NCBI GenBank assembly: GCA_900542315.1
Contig: UQMV01000007.1
Coordinates: forward strand, 1-64,000
Length of the DNA stretch: 64,000 nucleotides
Reading direction: 5' to 3'
From: an uncultured Collinsella sp.
GTDB taxonomy: Bacteria > Actinomycetota > Coriobacteriia > Coriobacteriales > Coriobacteriaceae
Shown here one piece after another: positions 1 through 8,827 of this stretch. The notes below the pieces were generated by a model, which was not told where the DNA came from, searched no databases, and worked only from the letters and a program-made list of their open reading frames with translations. How positions within the stretch are numbered: the first letter of the stretch is position 1; each line of letters opens with the position of its first letter. The translations under genes and the position numbers were made by a program.

Positions 1-2
1 GA

Positions 3-509
3 TGCAAGATCTACAATCTGGACTTCCCGGATGTGATTGCCTTGCGGCAGCAGCTACTGCCCGCTGGGGATCAGGAACAAAATATCCCCTGCGACCTGAA
101 AGACACCGCATGGTTTGGCAAAATCGATGCCTCCAATGGGGCGGTGTTCTTTGCCTCCGGGGTGTTCTATTACTTTCTGACCCAGGAGGTCCGGGAACTG
201 GTGCGAGGAATGGCGGACGCTTTCCCCGGCGGTGTGCTGATCTTTGATGCTGCCAATCGGACGGCAGTAAAGATGATTGCAAAAACATGGCTTAAGACTG
301 CAAAAATCAAGGATGTGGGGGCATATTTTGCGGTTTCGGATGCCGCCAAGGAAATCGGCACGTGGGACAGCCGTCTGCAGGTCGCAAGTCGCGGCTATAT
401 GCTGGGTTACAACGATTTGAGAGACCCTTCTGTCAGCGGCTTTTTCCGGTTTCTCGCAAGGGTCGGTGACAACGGGATGAAAATGCAAATCGTGAAAATA
501 AGATTTTGA
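3..509 (+). CDS. Leucine carboxyl methyltransferase-like SAM methyltransferase, C-terminal part
   Basis: The gene enters from the left edge; the frame is open from base 3. The first visible residues, CKIYNLDFPDVIALRQQLLP, match the LCMT/TcmP-type methyltransferase family (PF04072), which carries a DFPDVI-type segment after the SAM-binding motif. Downstream, the stretch around FFASGVFYYF and FPGGVLIFDAAN fits the later beta strands of that fold. The SAM-binding glycine motif lies outside the window, so activity cannot be judged, and the methyl acceptor is unknown. Codon use is more AT-rich at third positions than in the genes to the right, which hints at recent acquisition. A strong terminator follows. 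Confidence 0.75.
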   Translation, partial: CKIYNLDFPDVIALRQQLLPAGDQEQNIPCDLKDTAWFGKIDASNGAVFFASGVFYYFLTQEVRELVRGMADAFPGGVLIFDAANRTAVKMIAKTWLKTAKIKDVGAYFAVSDAAKEIGTWDSRLQVASRGYMLGYNDLRDPSVSGFFRFLARVGDNGMKMQIVKIRF

Positions 510-522
510 GAGACAAAAATGC

Positions 523-572
523 AAAAGACGAGCACTTCTTGCCGCTCAATTGGCAAGAAGCGCTCGTCTTTT
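523..572. terminator. Bidirectional rho-independent terminator
   Basis: The arms AAAAGACGAGC and GCTCGTCTTTT flank a second stem, CTTCTTGCC/GGCAAGAAG, around a short loop. T-runs are available on both strands. It serves the methyltransferase on the plus strand and the ROK kinase on the minus strand, whose stop is at 605. Confidence 0.85.
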
Positions 573-604
573 CTTAACGCGTTGTATGGCGGAGAGAGCG
601 CAAG

Positions 605-1489
605 TTACGCGAGCGCCCTTCTTGCCAGCTCGGCCGCGCCGAGGATTCCTTGGTCGCCGCCGCAGCCCGGGGCGCAGATGTAGCTCTCCATATCCTTAAG
701 CTCGGCGGTCTGGATGTAGCCACCCAGATATTCGAGGGTCTTCTTGCGGACGATGCCGTAGAGCTGCTCCTGGTGCATCACGCCGCCGCCGAGGACGATG
801 CGGCGAGGCGAGTACATGAGCACGAGGTTCGCGCACATCTGCCCCAGATAATCCCCCTCGAGCGCCCACACCTCATCGTTGTCCGCGAGCTCGGCCGCGG
901 GCCTTCCCCAGCGCGCGGCAATGGCGGGGCCGGAGGCGAGACCCTCGAGACAGCTCGCGTGGCTCGGGCAGACGCAGCGTCCCTCCTCGGTGGGACGGGT
1001 CCTTACCAGCATGTGGCCGGCCTCGGGGTGCAGCATGCCGTGAAGGAGCCTGCCCGCGCACATGACGCCCGCGCCCACGCCGGTGCCGATGGTCACGTAG
1101 ACGGCGTCCTTGAGCCCCTTGCAGCAGCCGAAGACCGCTTCGCCGAGGCAGGCAACGTTCACGTCCGTGTCGTAGGCCACCGGAATCCCGAGGGCGTCGG
1201 CGAACGCGGCGCGAAGACCATGGCCTCGCCACGCGAGCTTGGGCGTCTGGAGGATGGAGCCGTAGCGCTCGTCGTTGGGGTCGACGCAGGTCGGGCCGAA
1301 GGCGCCGATGCCCAACGCGTCCACATCGCGGGCGGTGAACCACTCGACCATCTGCGGGACGGTCTCGGCGGGCGTAAGCGTCGGGGTCTCCATGCGGTCG
1401 AGGACCTCGCCGTCGCCGGACACCACGGCACAGACCATCTTGGTCCCGCCGGCCTCGAGGGCGCCGAGCCTCATTTGCTTTTCGCTCAT
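605..1489 (-). CDS. ROK-family fructokinase
   Basis: The 294-residue ROK kinase has the N-terminal phosphate motif LGALEAGGTKMVCA, a central TIGTGVGAGV motif, and the ROK zinc site formed by GHMLV followed by CVCPSHASC. The length and the GxxEAGGTK signature match ScrK/YdhR-type fructokinases, which turn fructose into fructose 6-phosphate. The start at 1489 has the ribosome site AAGGAGG eight bases upstream. It is the last gene of a minus-strand run PTS-GH172-ROK, so its substrate is probably fructose released inside the cell by the GH172 enzyme. Glucose, mannose or another hexose cannot be excluded from sequence alone. Confidence 0.85.
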   Translation of the reverse strand: MSEKQMRLGALEAGGTKMVCAVVSGDGEVLDRMETPTLTPAETVPQMVEWFTARDVDALGIGAFGPTCVDPNDERYGSILQTPKLAWRGHGLRAAFADALGIPVAYDTDVNVACLGEAVFGCCKGLKDAVYVTIGTGVGAGVMCAGRLLHGMLHPEAGHMLVRTRPTEEGRCVCPSHASCLEGLASGPAIAARWGRPAAELADNDEVWALEGDYLGQMCANLVLMYSPRRIVLGGGVMHQEQLYGIVRKKTLEYLGGYIQTAELKDMESYICAPGCGGDQGILGAAELARRALA

Positions 1490-1568
1490 GTGATCCTCCT
1501 TACAAAGGGACGCCCGCAGTCACGGTCAACCGCGGGCGCCCATAACGTTGGCTTGTTTCGAGGCGACC

Positions 1569-2693
1569 CTACCTGGGCACGCGGTCCTGCCTTGCGGCAA
1601 ACGGGGCGAGCACGGCGTGCGGCTCGCTTTGGTACCAGTAGGCGACGGTGGAGATGTCGTCCTCGCGCTCGTAGAGCTTGATGTCGTCGTTGCCGAGGTC
1701 CTGGAACGTCACGCGCAGGTCCTCCTTGAACGAGATCGGGTCGGGAAGGTGCCACCTGTAGAGGCCGTGCCTGGGCAGCGCGTCGTCGTTGGTCGCGAGC
1801 ATCGGGTTCGGGTTCGGCTTGCCCGCGCTGAAGCGGTCGCGCGTGGCGTCGCGCGTCGAGCGGTACGGGTAGCCGGCGAACAGCGTGTTGAAGCACTGCG
1901 CCTCGGGCAGCGCGTGGGGCGGCCTGTCGAGGAAGGCCCAGGCACCGCCGAAGTAGTCCTCGGCTCCCGTCGAGGTGACCGTGGGGAACTCCTCGTCGCC
2001 GTCGAGGAAGAACTTCATCTCGCCCTCGCCCCACCAATAGCGCTCCAGGGCGCACAGGGCCATGTAGGTGCCGACGTAGTAGCCCTTACCGCGCACGCCG
2101 TCGAGCACGGTGTAGTCGACGCCCCTGCGGGTGCTGCGCTCGCGGTTAAAACGGGCGTGGAAGTACATGGCGTCATCCGGCACGTCGGTGAGCGCGTAGT
2201 TGAACGTGTAGAAGATGTACTTAATGAACCCGGGGTGCTCGCTCGTAAGCGTGACCTTGGCGTGCTTCCTGAAAGGCATCTCGAAGTAGCAGTTCATGCC
2301 GCCCGTCGGGTTCACGCAGATGGGCATCGAGTTGACGATGGCGCGCTCACCGAAGCCGTTGCAGAAGAAGTCGCCGACAGGGCACTCGACCGAGGGGGTC
2401 TCCTCGTCGTCCCAGTAGAAGCGCAGTACGAGGTCGCGCATGACGAAGCTGCCGGCGGCGGTCTTGTCGGGGACGGTCATCCAGATGTGGCGGATGATGC
2501 CGGGGCCCTCGATGTCCGCGAGCGTAATGGTCTCGCCGGACTCAAGGGGCACGCAGCACGAGCCCTTGCGGCCGACGCCGAGGTGGCTGGCCGACATGGC
2601 GGCGCGGCCCTTCTCGCCCGTGATGTTCTCGGGGGTGATGGCGCGGCTTTCCTCACCGCCGTGCATCCACACGTCCTTAAGGAACTCTCTCAT
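1569..2693 (-). CDS. GH172 (DUF2961) fructofuranosidase/fructotransferase-type enzyme
   Basis: The 374-residue DUF2961 protein belongs to the group reclassified as glycoside hydrolase family 172, whose founding member acts on alpha-D-fructofuranosyl linkages and difructose dianhydride I; other members act on D-arabinofuranosides. The family landmarks WWGEGEMKFFLDGDEEFP (about 221-238) and TGAEDYF (about 242-248) are present; Glu223 and Glu245 are the likely catalytic pair. There is no signal peptide, so it should act in the cytoplasm on sugar delivered by the neighbouring PTS. It sits 12 bp after the IIA gene and 79 bp before the ROK kinase. The start at 2693 follows GAGGAGG. The exact sugar is an inference from context. 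Confidence 0.85.
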   Translation of the reverse strand: MREFLKDVWMHGGEESRAITPENITGEKGRAAMSASHLGVGRKGSCCVPLESGETITLADIEGPGIIRHIWMTVPDKTAAGSFVMRDLVLRFYWDDEETPSVECPVGDFFCNGFGERAIVNSMPICVNPTGGMNCYFEMPFRKHAKVTLTSEHPGFIKYIFYTFNYALTDVPDDAMYFHARFNRERSTRRGVDYTVLDGVRGKGYYVGTYMALCALERYWWGEGEMKFFLDGDEEFPTVTSTGAEDYFGGAWAFLDRPPHALPEAQCFNTLFAGYPYRSTRDATRDRFSAGKPNPNPMLATNDDALPRHGLYRWHLPDPISFKEDLRVTFQDLGNDDIKLYEREDDISTVAYWYQSEPHAVLAPFAARQDRVPR

Positions 2694-2705
2694 CGTCGAC
2701 CTCCT

Positions 2706-3104
2706 CTATTCGTCGTCTTCGCACTCGGCGGAACTGGCACCGTTCACGTAGACGATCTGCTGGCGCGCCTCGTCGACGAGGGCGTCGAAGTCGAGTTTCT
2801 CGTCGGGGCGCGCGAGCGCGACCGTCATGGCGAGCGGGAGGTTGACACCCGCGATCACGTGGATGCGGTCGGAGGCGAAGCGGGAGAAGCGCTGGTTCAC
2901 GCTGCCGCCGAGCGCGTCGGTGAGGACGACGACCTCGTCAGTGCCCGAAAGAGCCGCCTCGACCGCCGCGTCGAGCCCCTCGCCGTTGTCGTTCACGTAG
3001 GCGCACACGGCGTTGACGGCGTCGCTCTTACCCGTAAGGAACTCGAGGGTGTCCTTGAAGCCCTGGGCGAGAAGGGAATGGCTCGCCACAACTATCTTTC
3101 TCAT
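2706..3104 (-). CDS. PTS mannose/fructose/sorbose-family IIA component
   Basis: The 132-residue single-domain EIIA of the mannose class begins IVVASHSLLAQGF; His9 is the expected phosphorylation site. The region VLTDALGGSVNQRF (about 71-84) matches the conserved DLxGGSxxN segment that forms the phosphotransfer face. It accepts phosphate from HPr and passes it to the IIB protein encoded upstream. In many systems IIA and IIB are fused or adjacent; here IIA is last of the four PTS genes, after IID. The C-terminus is acidic (AECEDDE). The ribosome site before 3104 is weak, suggesting coupling to the IID gene that ends 26 bp upstream. Confidence 0.9.
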   Translation of the reverse strand: MRKIVVASHSLLAQGFKDTLEFLTGKSDAVNAVCAYVNDNGEGLDAAVEAALSGTDEVVVLTDALGGSVNQRFSRFASDRIHVIAGVNLPLAMTVALARPDEKLDFDALVDEARQQIVYVNGASSAECEDDE

Positions 3105-3130
3105 TGATTCACCAATCTCTTGGGTCGAAG

Positions 3131-3964
3131 CTAGGCGAGGATGCCAGCGGCGGAGGCGACCATCGCGAGGACGATCACCACGAGGATGAGGGCCGTCATG
3201 CTCGCGTTCTTCTTGGTAAGAAGGTAATACGCGCTTCCCGTGATGGCGGCGGGGATCATGGCAGGCAGGATCTTGTCGAGCAGCGGCTGAATCTCCATCG
3301 AAACGTCGCCGAAGCTGAAGCTAATCGGGCAGGTGACGCCGATGACCGAGGCGATGAGGCAGCCGACCACGGTGAGGCCGAGCACGGAGGCGGCGGCAGT
3401 GAGGTTGGGAAGCTTCTCGCTGAAGTCGGTGACGAGCTTCACGCCCTGCTTGTAGCCGAACTCGAGGGCGTGCATGCGGACCCAGAAGATGGCCAGGATG
3501 AGCGCGAACCAGATGCCGGCTCCCACGGGGTTGCCCTCGATGGCCATGTAGGCAGCGATGGAGCCCATGATGGTCGGGATCATGGTCATGAGCAGGGAGT
3601 CGCCGACGCCGGCGAGCGGTCCCATGGTGCCGATCTTCAGGTCTTGGACGGCGTCCGCCGCCGCTAGGCCGTCGCGTTCCTCCATGGCCACGCAGGCGCC
3701 AAGGATGATGGCGGCGAGCCAAGGCTGGGTATTGTAGTAGCGGAAGTGGTTGTTGAGCGCTTGCTTATAGTCCTCGTCGTTCGTGTAGATCTTCCTCAGG
3801 ACCGGCGAGAGGGCGTAGGCGACTGAGGCGCCCTGCTGGGTCTGGTAGTTGAAGGTGCACACGCTCATGAGCCAGCGCCAGTTCGCGTTGCGCAGATCCT
3901 TCTTGGTGACCTTGTAGCCGGAGGGCTTGCCCTCGGCGACGGCGGTGATGTTCTCGTTTTCCAT
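3131..3964 (-). CDS. PTS mannose/fructose/sorbose-family IID component
   Basis: The 277-residue membrane protein of the EIID (ManZ/LevG) family contains the diagnostic block NWRWLMSVCTFNYQTQQG near residues 28-45 and the AVQDLKIGTMGPLAGVGDSL block near 105-130. The C-terminal quarter is strongly hydrophobic. With IIC it forms the membrane channel. It starts two bases after the IIC stop; the stop region GAGGATGAGTAACC also provides its ribosome site, so translation is coupled. Length is typical for the family. Confidence 0.92.
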   Translation of the reverse strand: MENENITAVAEGKPSGYKVTKKDLRNANWRWLMSVCTFNYQTQQGASVAYALSPVLRKIYTNDEDYKQALNNHFRYYNTQPWLAAIILGACVAMEERDGLAAADAVQDLKIGTMGPLAGVGDSLLMTMIPTIMGSIAAYMAIEGNPVGAGIWFALILAIFWVRMHALEFGYKQGVKLVTDFSEKLPNLTAAASVLGLTVVGCLIASVIGVTCPISFSFGDVSMEIQPLLDKILPAMIPAAITGSAYYLLTKKNASMTALILVVIVLAMVASAAGILA

Positions 3965-3966
3965 GG

Positions 3967-4752
3967 TTACTCATCCTCTCCGATGAAGGCGTCTGCGGAA
4001 GCGTGGGCGGCGAGCTCGGTGTCCCTCTCGGCACGCTGGTAGAACGCGATCGCGAGGGCAACGCCGACGATGGCGGCGCCGATGATGGGCACGTTCAGGA
4101 AGGCCGAGAGGAAGAAGCCGACGAGCAGGTACTGGAAGTACTTGCCGGTGGGCATGTAGCGGAGCAGCATGGCGATACCGATGGCCGGGAGCATCTTGCC
4201 GGCGAGGGTGAGGCCGGAGAGGAACCACTGAGGCATGACCTCGAGGAGCCAGTTGACGGCGGGCTGGCCGAGCGTCACGGAGACAAAGACGGGCAGGGCG
4301 GCGCACAGGCCGAAGAGCGCGGGGCAGACCCACAGGATGGCGTTCATCTGATTGAACTTACCCTCGTTGCAGAACTTCTGGGACTTCTCGACGACGAAGC
4401 CGTTGAGGATCTTGACGATGACGTCGAGCTGGATGCCGAGCATGCCGACCGGCAGGCCGATGGCGAGGCCCGTGTCCGCGCCCAGGGTCACGCCGTAGGC
4501 GGTGGCGATGATGGCCATCGTGCCGTAGTCGGGAATCGACGAGCCGCCGAAGCCCGCGACGCCGAGCTGCATGAGCTGGATGGTGCCGCCGATGACGAGA
4601 CCGGTCTGCCAGTCGCCCATGACGACGCCGGTGATAAGGCCCCAGAAGACGGCATAGTTGACGAAGATCATCGGGATGCCGTAGTAGTCCACGTGCTTGA
4701 TGAAGGCCAGCAGGGTCAAAAGGACGACCTGCAGGATAGTGAAGTTGACCAT
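3967..4752 (-). CDS. PTS mannose/fructose/sorbose-family IIC component
   Basis: The 261-residue polytopic membrane protein of the EIIC (ManY/LevF) family has the conserved segment VVMGDWQTGLVIGGTIQL near residues 43-60 and several further hydrophobic helices. It supplies the sugar-translocating part of the transporter together with IID. The start at 4752 follows TAAGGAGGGATC. It lies 9 bp after the IIB stop, within a tight operon. Confidence 0.92.
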   Translation of the reverse strand: MVNFTILQVVLLTLLAFIKHVDYYGIPMIFVNYAVFWGLITGVVMGDWQTGLVIGGTIQLMQLGVAGFGGSSIPDYGTMAIIATAYGVTLGADTGLAIGLPVGMLGIQLDVIVKILNGFVVEKSQKFCNEGKFNQMNAILWVCPALFGLCAALPVFVSVTLGQPAVNWLLEVMPQWFLSGLTLAGKMLPAIGIAMLLRYMPTGKYFQYLLVGFFLSAFLNVPIIGAAIVGVALAIAFYQRAERDTELAAHASADAFIGEDE

Positions 4753-4761
4753 GATCCCTCC

Positions 4762-5235
4762 TTAGATGAGGTCGGCGACGGAGACGGGCTTGTCGGCGGG
4801 CACGAACTGTGCCGTCACCTTGACGCCGCGGGCGATGAGCGCCTTGTAGCTCTGGACGTTCTCGGCGGAGGCATAGGCGCGCTGGGTGAGCTGGACGCCG
4901 CCCTCCTTGACGAGCGAGCCGCCGACGATCAGCGACGGGAGCTCGATGCCCGACTCGACCAGGTGAAGGATCGTCTCGGGCTCCTTGGCGATGACAAAGA
5001 CCTTCTCGCGGTCGTACTTGCCCGCCGCGAAGTTCTTGAGCGCGGTCTGCTCGGAGATGATCGAGACGGCCATGCCCGCGGGGCGCGCCATCCTCATAGT
5101 GGACTTCAGGACCTCGTCGCCGGCGACCTTGTCGTCGATGACCATGACTCGGGTCGCGCCCGACACCGGGGCCCACTGCGTCACGATGATGCCGTGAAGC
5201 AGGCGATTGTCGATTCGTGCCATAACAACACTCAT
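4762..5235 (-). CDS. PTS mannose/fructose/sorbose-family IIB component
   Basis: The 157-residue EIIB has the signature ARIDNRLLHGIIVTQW, with His14 as the phosphate-carrying residue. It transfers phosphate from IIA to the incoming sugar. An open frame runs upstream to 5304, but the start at 5235 is preferred because AGGAG lies 7 bases upstream and the family begins MSVVxARIDxRLxHG. It follows the LevR-like regulator gene by 123 bp; no sigma-54 type TGGCAC/TTGCA pair was found in that gap. Confidence 0.9.
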   Translation of the reverse strand: MSVVMARIDNRLLHGIIVTQWAPVSGATRVMVIDDKVAGDEVLKSTMRMARPAGMAVSIISEQTALKNFAAGKYDREKVFVIAKEPETILHLVESGIELPSLIVGGSLVKEGGVQLTQRAYASAENVQSYKALIARGVKVTAQFVPADKPVSVADLI

Positions 5236-5358
5236 GTTTGCTCCTATCAAATGAAGTTTTACGTTCGGTACTGCCTCGGCGCTATCCGGATTCGCGCCGG
5301 GCAAGGGGTTATCGGATTATTGAGGACGCGCGGTCAGCTTGCGGCGGCGCGGGGAAGG

Positions 5359-8100
5359 TCACTCGTCGAGCAGGAGGTCCGAGGAGCCGAGGCGCTCTTC
5401 TCGCGCCGGGGCGGCGCTCACGCTTATGTAGTCGAAGACATATGCGATCTCGCTTACGGGAACCTCTACGCGATAGCGCGTCGAGATACTCGAGAAGCTC
5501 TGCCTGAAGGACTCGATGAAATCGGCACGCTCCTCCTCGAAGCGGTCCTGGCCAACGTAGGTCTCAATGGGGTTTCTGGTAACAAGGCGCTCGACGAGAC
5601 AGCAGAGGTGGACGTAGAGCCCAATGATGGCGTTGCTGCCGATCTTCTCGCCTGTCCTGCGCTGAAGCTCGTGCACGGCGCTCTCGATCTCGTGGAATAG
5701 CCGCTCCGGGTCGAGGATGGTGATGGAGCGGATGACGTTCTGCAGCGTCATGTTCGAGAGCAGCTTCTCGTGGAAAGAAGAGAGCTCGGAAGCGTCAAGC
5801 CACCTGCCGAACACGGCATCGACCTTAGAGGCGGACGCCGTCGACATGATGTCCTCGAGGGCGACGAAGGGGATGGAGGCGACCCCGGGGTCTCCCGTGC
5901 CGATGACGGCGCAGACGCGGTGCTCGGAGAAAACGGCGTCGTTCGACCCGTTCGCGACGAGCTGCTTGAAGGGCCTCGTGAGCAGGCGCGCGCCTATGGT
6001 GCGCGGGAGGCTCTGCGAGACGAGCTGGCGTATCCTCTCCGCGGCGTCGACCCCGGACTCGGAGCAGAAGACGATGGCGTCCTCACGGTTGACGCGCTCG
6101 ATCACCTTGCAGTGCGTCACGCACGCGGCGGTCGCATCGCCAAGAACCTCGGCGATGGACTTGCCGCCGAGCAGCCCGACCCCGATCTCGAGCGCAAGAC
6201 CGGTAGAGACGTTGTTCACCACGCCAATAGTGGAGTCGGTAACGTTCTCGAGGGCCTTATAGGCCTCCTCCAAGGAGCCCATGTCGACGAGGAACACGAC
6301 CCCGGTGCAGTAGGAATGGCGGTCGACGAGGCGCTGGAGCGGACCGACGATGTCCTTCAGCTGCTGGTCGTAGGGCATGTCGACCGCCCCGTACACATGC
6401 ATGCCGAGCATACGGTTCGCCGCGTCGGCGATGCTCGTCGCCGTTGAGTAGCCGTGGGACAAGATGACGCAGAGCGTTCGAAGGGCCTTCGCGTCGCGAG
6501 ACTCCGATGCGACGCACAGCGTCAGAAGCGTCTTCGTGAAGTGATCGAGCGAGATTCCCAGCGCCCCTTCCACGTCTGCGGCGACCTGATCGGAGACGCT
6601 CGAGGCAAACGGCAATTCGGAGGTCACGGCACCGAGGAGATGGGAGATTTGCTCCGCACAGGCAGACTTTCGCTTAGCCAGGCCGATGCCCGGCCACAAC
6701 TGCAGGCAAATCTCCTGGGCCAGCAGAAAAGCGACCTTCCTCGAAAGCTCGATGCCATAAGAAGAGCCTGCGTCGGCAAGGACCGCGCCCACGATGCGCT
6801 CGAAGGCGCGCGACCTCGAGGAGGTAACGCCGCGGCCGAAGATCAAGTGATCCTCAACGCCGCGCACAGCGGAGACAGCTTGCGAGACGAGCTCGGAGAC
6901 AGAGAGCTCCCCGGCGCAGAATCGCTCATCGAGAGAGCACAGGGCATCGAGCGCCTGCTCGACCGGCCCTGTGCTCTCGGCGGCATCTAGGGACGCGTCG
7001 ATCAGAACGCCATCGTCGGGCTGTTGATCGATCTGCGCGGAGGAGAGGAGCCCGCTGGGAAGAAGATACGGGCGAACGACGACGTAGTCGCCCTCGCGAT
7101 TGAGGAACGCTTTGGCGCAGCAGTTCGTCACGCAGGCGCGCAAGCCGGCGATGTTATCGGAAAAGTCCGCGTTCACGAGGCAACGGTATGCGCCGCGGCT
7201 GATCTTCACATCAGAACCGATTCGGCACCCCTCGCTGCGCAGGAAGCTCAAGATGAGATCCTCGCGCTCCTCGGGGGTCCGCTCCTTGAGTGAGGGGACG
7301 CGGGCACAGATGGGCATTTTGCTGTAGGCCGAGGAAACCTTCAGGTCATCGGCGGAAAGCGTCGTCGAAAGAACGAGGCGAGCGCGCGGCGCATCCTGGG
7401 AGGCATCGAGCCCGAGGGCCGTCGCAAGGCAGTGCTCCATCGCAGAGGGAGAGAGTGCCTCGATGCCGTTGACAAAGACCACACCCCCGCGCGATTTCGC
7501 GATCGACTCGTCAAGAAGCCCGTTGAACGAGGCGGCGTCCGGGACCCCGGCGCAGTCGATGCGCACATAGGAGGAGTCGCGGGACAGCAAGCCCTGGTTC
7601 TTGCCGTACTCGTACACAAGGCGAGAAAGGAAAGACTTACCGACACCCACGCCGCCGCTCAAGAGGATGGGCAGGCCAAACGGAGGGTACTGCACCGCAG
7701 CCTTGCACTGCTCGACAACGGAGCTGAGGCTCAGGTCGAAGCCCACGGCACGCGCGAAGTCACGGTGATCGGCGATTCCCGTCGCCTGGATGAGGTCGGC
7801 GAGCGAGGCGTACTCGCTTGCCGAGAGCTTTACCTGAAAACGCTTCTGGAACGCGCGGCGATGAAAATAACGGACAGGCCTGCCCGCCACCTTAACCACA
7901 AGGCCGGCGCGAACAAGGTCGTTGAGGTACTGGCTCGCCAGGCTCCTGGAGATGATGAGCGTCTCGGCGATATCGGAGGTGGACAGATGGGCAAGGTCGT
8001 CGAGCGAGACGGCAGAGGTGAGGGCCTCGAGATGCTCGAGAATCCTGTCCCTCATGTCGACGGGCTTCTTTGCCAAGCTGTCCTGTGTGGTCTTGTCCAT
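5359..8100 (-). CDS. LevR-like PTS-controlled transcription activator lacking the sigma-54 loop
   Basis: The 913-residue protein has the LevR layout: an N-terminal winged-helix region (about 15-80), an AAA+ domain (about 120-345) with Walker A GGVGVGKS at 149-156, a PTS regulation domain (about 385-510), a mannose-type EIIA domain with SHGYSTATS (His549), and a C-terminal PRD with YVHLCCLVERL near residue 845. LevR proteins activate sugar PTS operons and respond to phosphorylation by EIIB and HPr. Two features are odd. The GAFTGA loop that contacts sigma-54 is missing: the chain runs from IDCAGVPDAASFNGLLDE almost directly to the Walker B strand. That strand reads VVFVNGIE rather than an LDE-type motif. 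The first PRD also lacks an obvious histidine. It is co-oriented with and just upstream of the PTS genes. The start at 8100 follows GAGGAGG. Confidence 0.85.
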   Translation of the reverse strand: MDKTTQDSLAKKPVDMRDRILEHLEALTSAVSLDDLAHLSTSDIAETLIISRSLASQYLNDLVRAGLVVKVAGRPVRYFHRRAFQKRFQVKLSASEYASLADLIQATGIADHRDFARAVGFDLSLSSVVEQCKAAVQYPPFGLPILLSGGVGVGKSFLSRLVYEYGKNQGLLSRDSSYVRIDCAGVPDAASFNGLLDESIAKSRGGVVFVNGIEALSPSAMEHCLATALGLDASQDAPRARLVLSTTLSADDLKVSSAYSKMPICARVPSLKERTPEEREDLILSFLRSEGCRIGSDVKISRGAYRCLVNADFSDNIAGLRACVTNCCAKAFLNREGDYVVVRPYLLPSGLLSSAQIDQQPDDGVLIDASLDAAESTGPVEQALDALCSLDERFCAGELSVSELVSQAVSAVRGVEDHLIFGRGVTSSRSRAFERIVGAVLADAGSSYGIELSRKVAFLLAQEICLQLWPGIGLAKRKSACAEQISHLLGAVTSELPFASSVSDQVAADVEGALGISLDHFTKTLLTLCVASESRDAKALRTLCVILSHGYSTATSIADAANRMLGMHVYGAVDMPYDQQLKDIVGPLQRLVDRHSYCTGVVFLVDMGSLEEAYKALENVTDSTIGVVNNVSTGLALEIGVGLLGGKSIAEVLGDATAACVTHCKVIERVNREDAIVFCSESGVDAAERIRQLVSQSLPRTIGARLLTRPFKQLVANGSNDAVFSEHRVCAVIGTGDPGVASIPFVALEDIMSTASASKVDAVFGRWLDASELSSFHEKLLSNMTLQNVIRSITILDPERLFHEIESAVHELQRRTGEKIGSNAIIGLYVHLCCLVERLVTRNPIETYVGQDRFEEERADFIESFRQSFSSISTRYRVEVPVSEIAYVFDYISVSAAPAREERLGSSDLLLDE

Positions 8101-8265
8101 GACTTCTTACCTCCTCGTACAAGGAGTATAAGGGGAGAACAGAGAACGGAAGGGGGCGCGTGGGGGAATCAACAGCTCCGAGGAAAAGTCCACCACTTGA
8201 GGGGCAGAAAACAACGGCCATTGAACATTCAGGGCCGACGCTCAACACTTCGGCTCGACACTTCG

Positions 8266-8417
8266 CTTTGGAAAGGGCCCTGCGCGATGGTGCAGCCCTC
8301 CATCTCGCAGCACAGGTCGCCGAAGGTCGCGAGGATGCGCTCCTTCTGTTCCGCGGGCGAGACCGCTCGGTGGGCAAGGTCCTCTCAAAAGGGGTCGTCC
8401 GACGCCGCAAGACCTCG
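8266..8417 (-). pseudogene. Remnant resembling MTA/SAH nucleosidase
   Basis: Reading the minus strand gives RGLAASDDPF, a TGA stop, then KERILATFGDLCCEMEGCTI. This matches the GxIASGDQF and FGALxVEMEGAAI landmarks of 5'-methylthioadenosine/S-adenosylhomocysteine nucleosidase, with the spacing between them kept. No intact gene surrounds the fragment, and a stop interrupts it. It is therefore decayed DNA, not a functional gene. The assignment rests on two short motifs. Confidence 0.5.
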
Positions 8418-8585
8418 ATGACCGACTACCGCCTCGAGCAAGTGGCGGATTACCTCTGCACCATCGAACTTGCCTTGGTCAAGTACGAGGCCAAGGAGAA
8501 CGGTGAGACGTACAACAAGTTCTTCGGAGGTATAGGCTCTTTCAAGAGGAACTGGCTCAAGCAAGCCCGCAGCAAGCGGATATAG
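8418..8585 (+). CDS. Small hypothetical ORF, possibly a fragment
   Basis: An ATG at 8418 opens 55 codons beginning MTDYRLEQVADYLCTIELAL. The composition (Asp, Glu, Lys, Tyr, Phe) looks more protein-like than the surrounding shadow frames. No convincing ribosome site precedes it, and no family is recognised. It lies head to head with the nucleosidase remnant in a stretch of debris, so it may be the tail of a broken gene. The bases from 8586 to 8827 hold nothing I can support. Confidence 0.25.
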   Translation: MTDYRLEQVADYLCTIELALVKYEAKENGETYNKFFGGIGSFKRNWLKQARSKRI

Positions 8586-8827
8586 ATGGTTCCGCAGTCT
8601 CGCAGGGAGCGGTCGTCTCTCCTCCGGCCAGGGCCCCAAGCGACACGCTTCGAGCAGCGATAGCGAAACGCAAGCAACGGCGTCGCGGGCGCCTCGTGCG
8701 CCATAGTGTCCATGTGGTCATCTCCTATCGTCTCAGCGTGGTAGCTGAAGATTCTAGACGCTGGCCACACCCCTTTTCCGGGGCGCCAACACCAACGTTT
8801 AGCACACAAGGAGTTTGACGAGATGGC

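Noticed and set aside
5236..5358. Sigma-54 promoter expected upstream of a LevR-controlled PTS operon
   Set aside because: No TGGCAC-N5-TTGC-like pair was found on the minus strand in the gap.
4003..5700. 565-codon plus-strand frame opposite the PTS genes
   Set aside because: It is a shadow frame caused by GC-rich codons of IIC, IIB and the regulator; no family features and it crosses gene borders.
8160..8417. N-terminal extension of the frame ending at 8585
   Set aside because: It lies opposite the nucleosidase remnant and shows no protein-like features; only the part from 8418 might be real.
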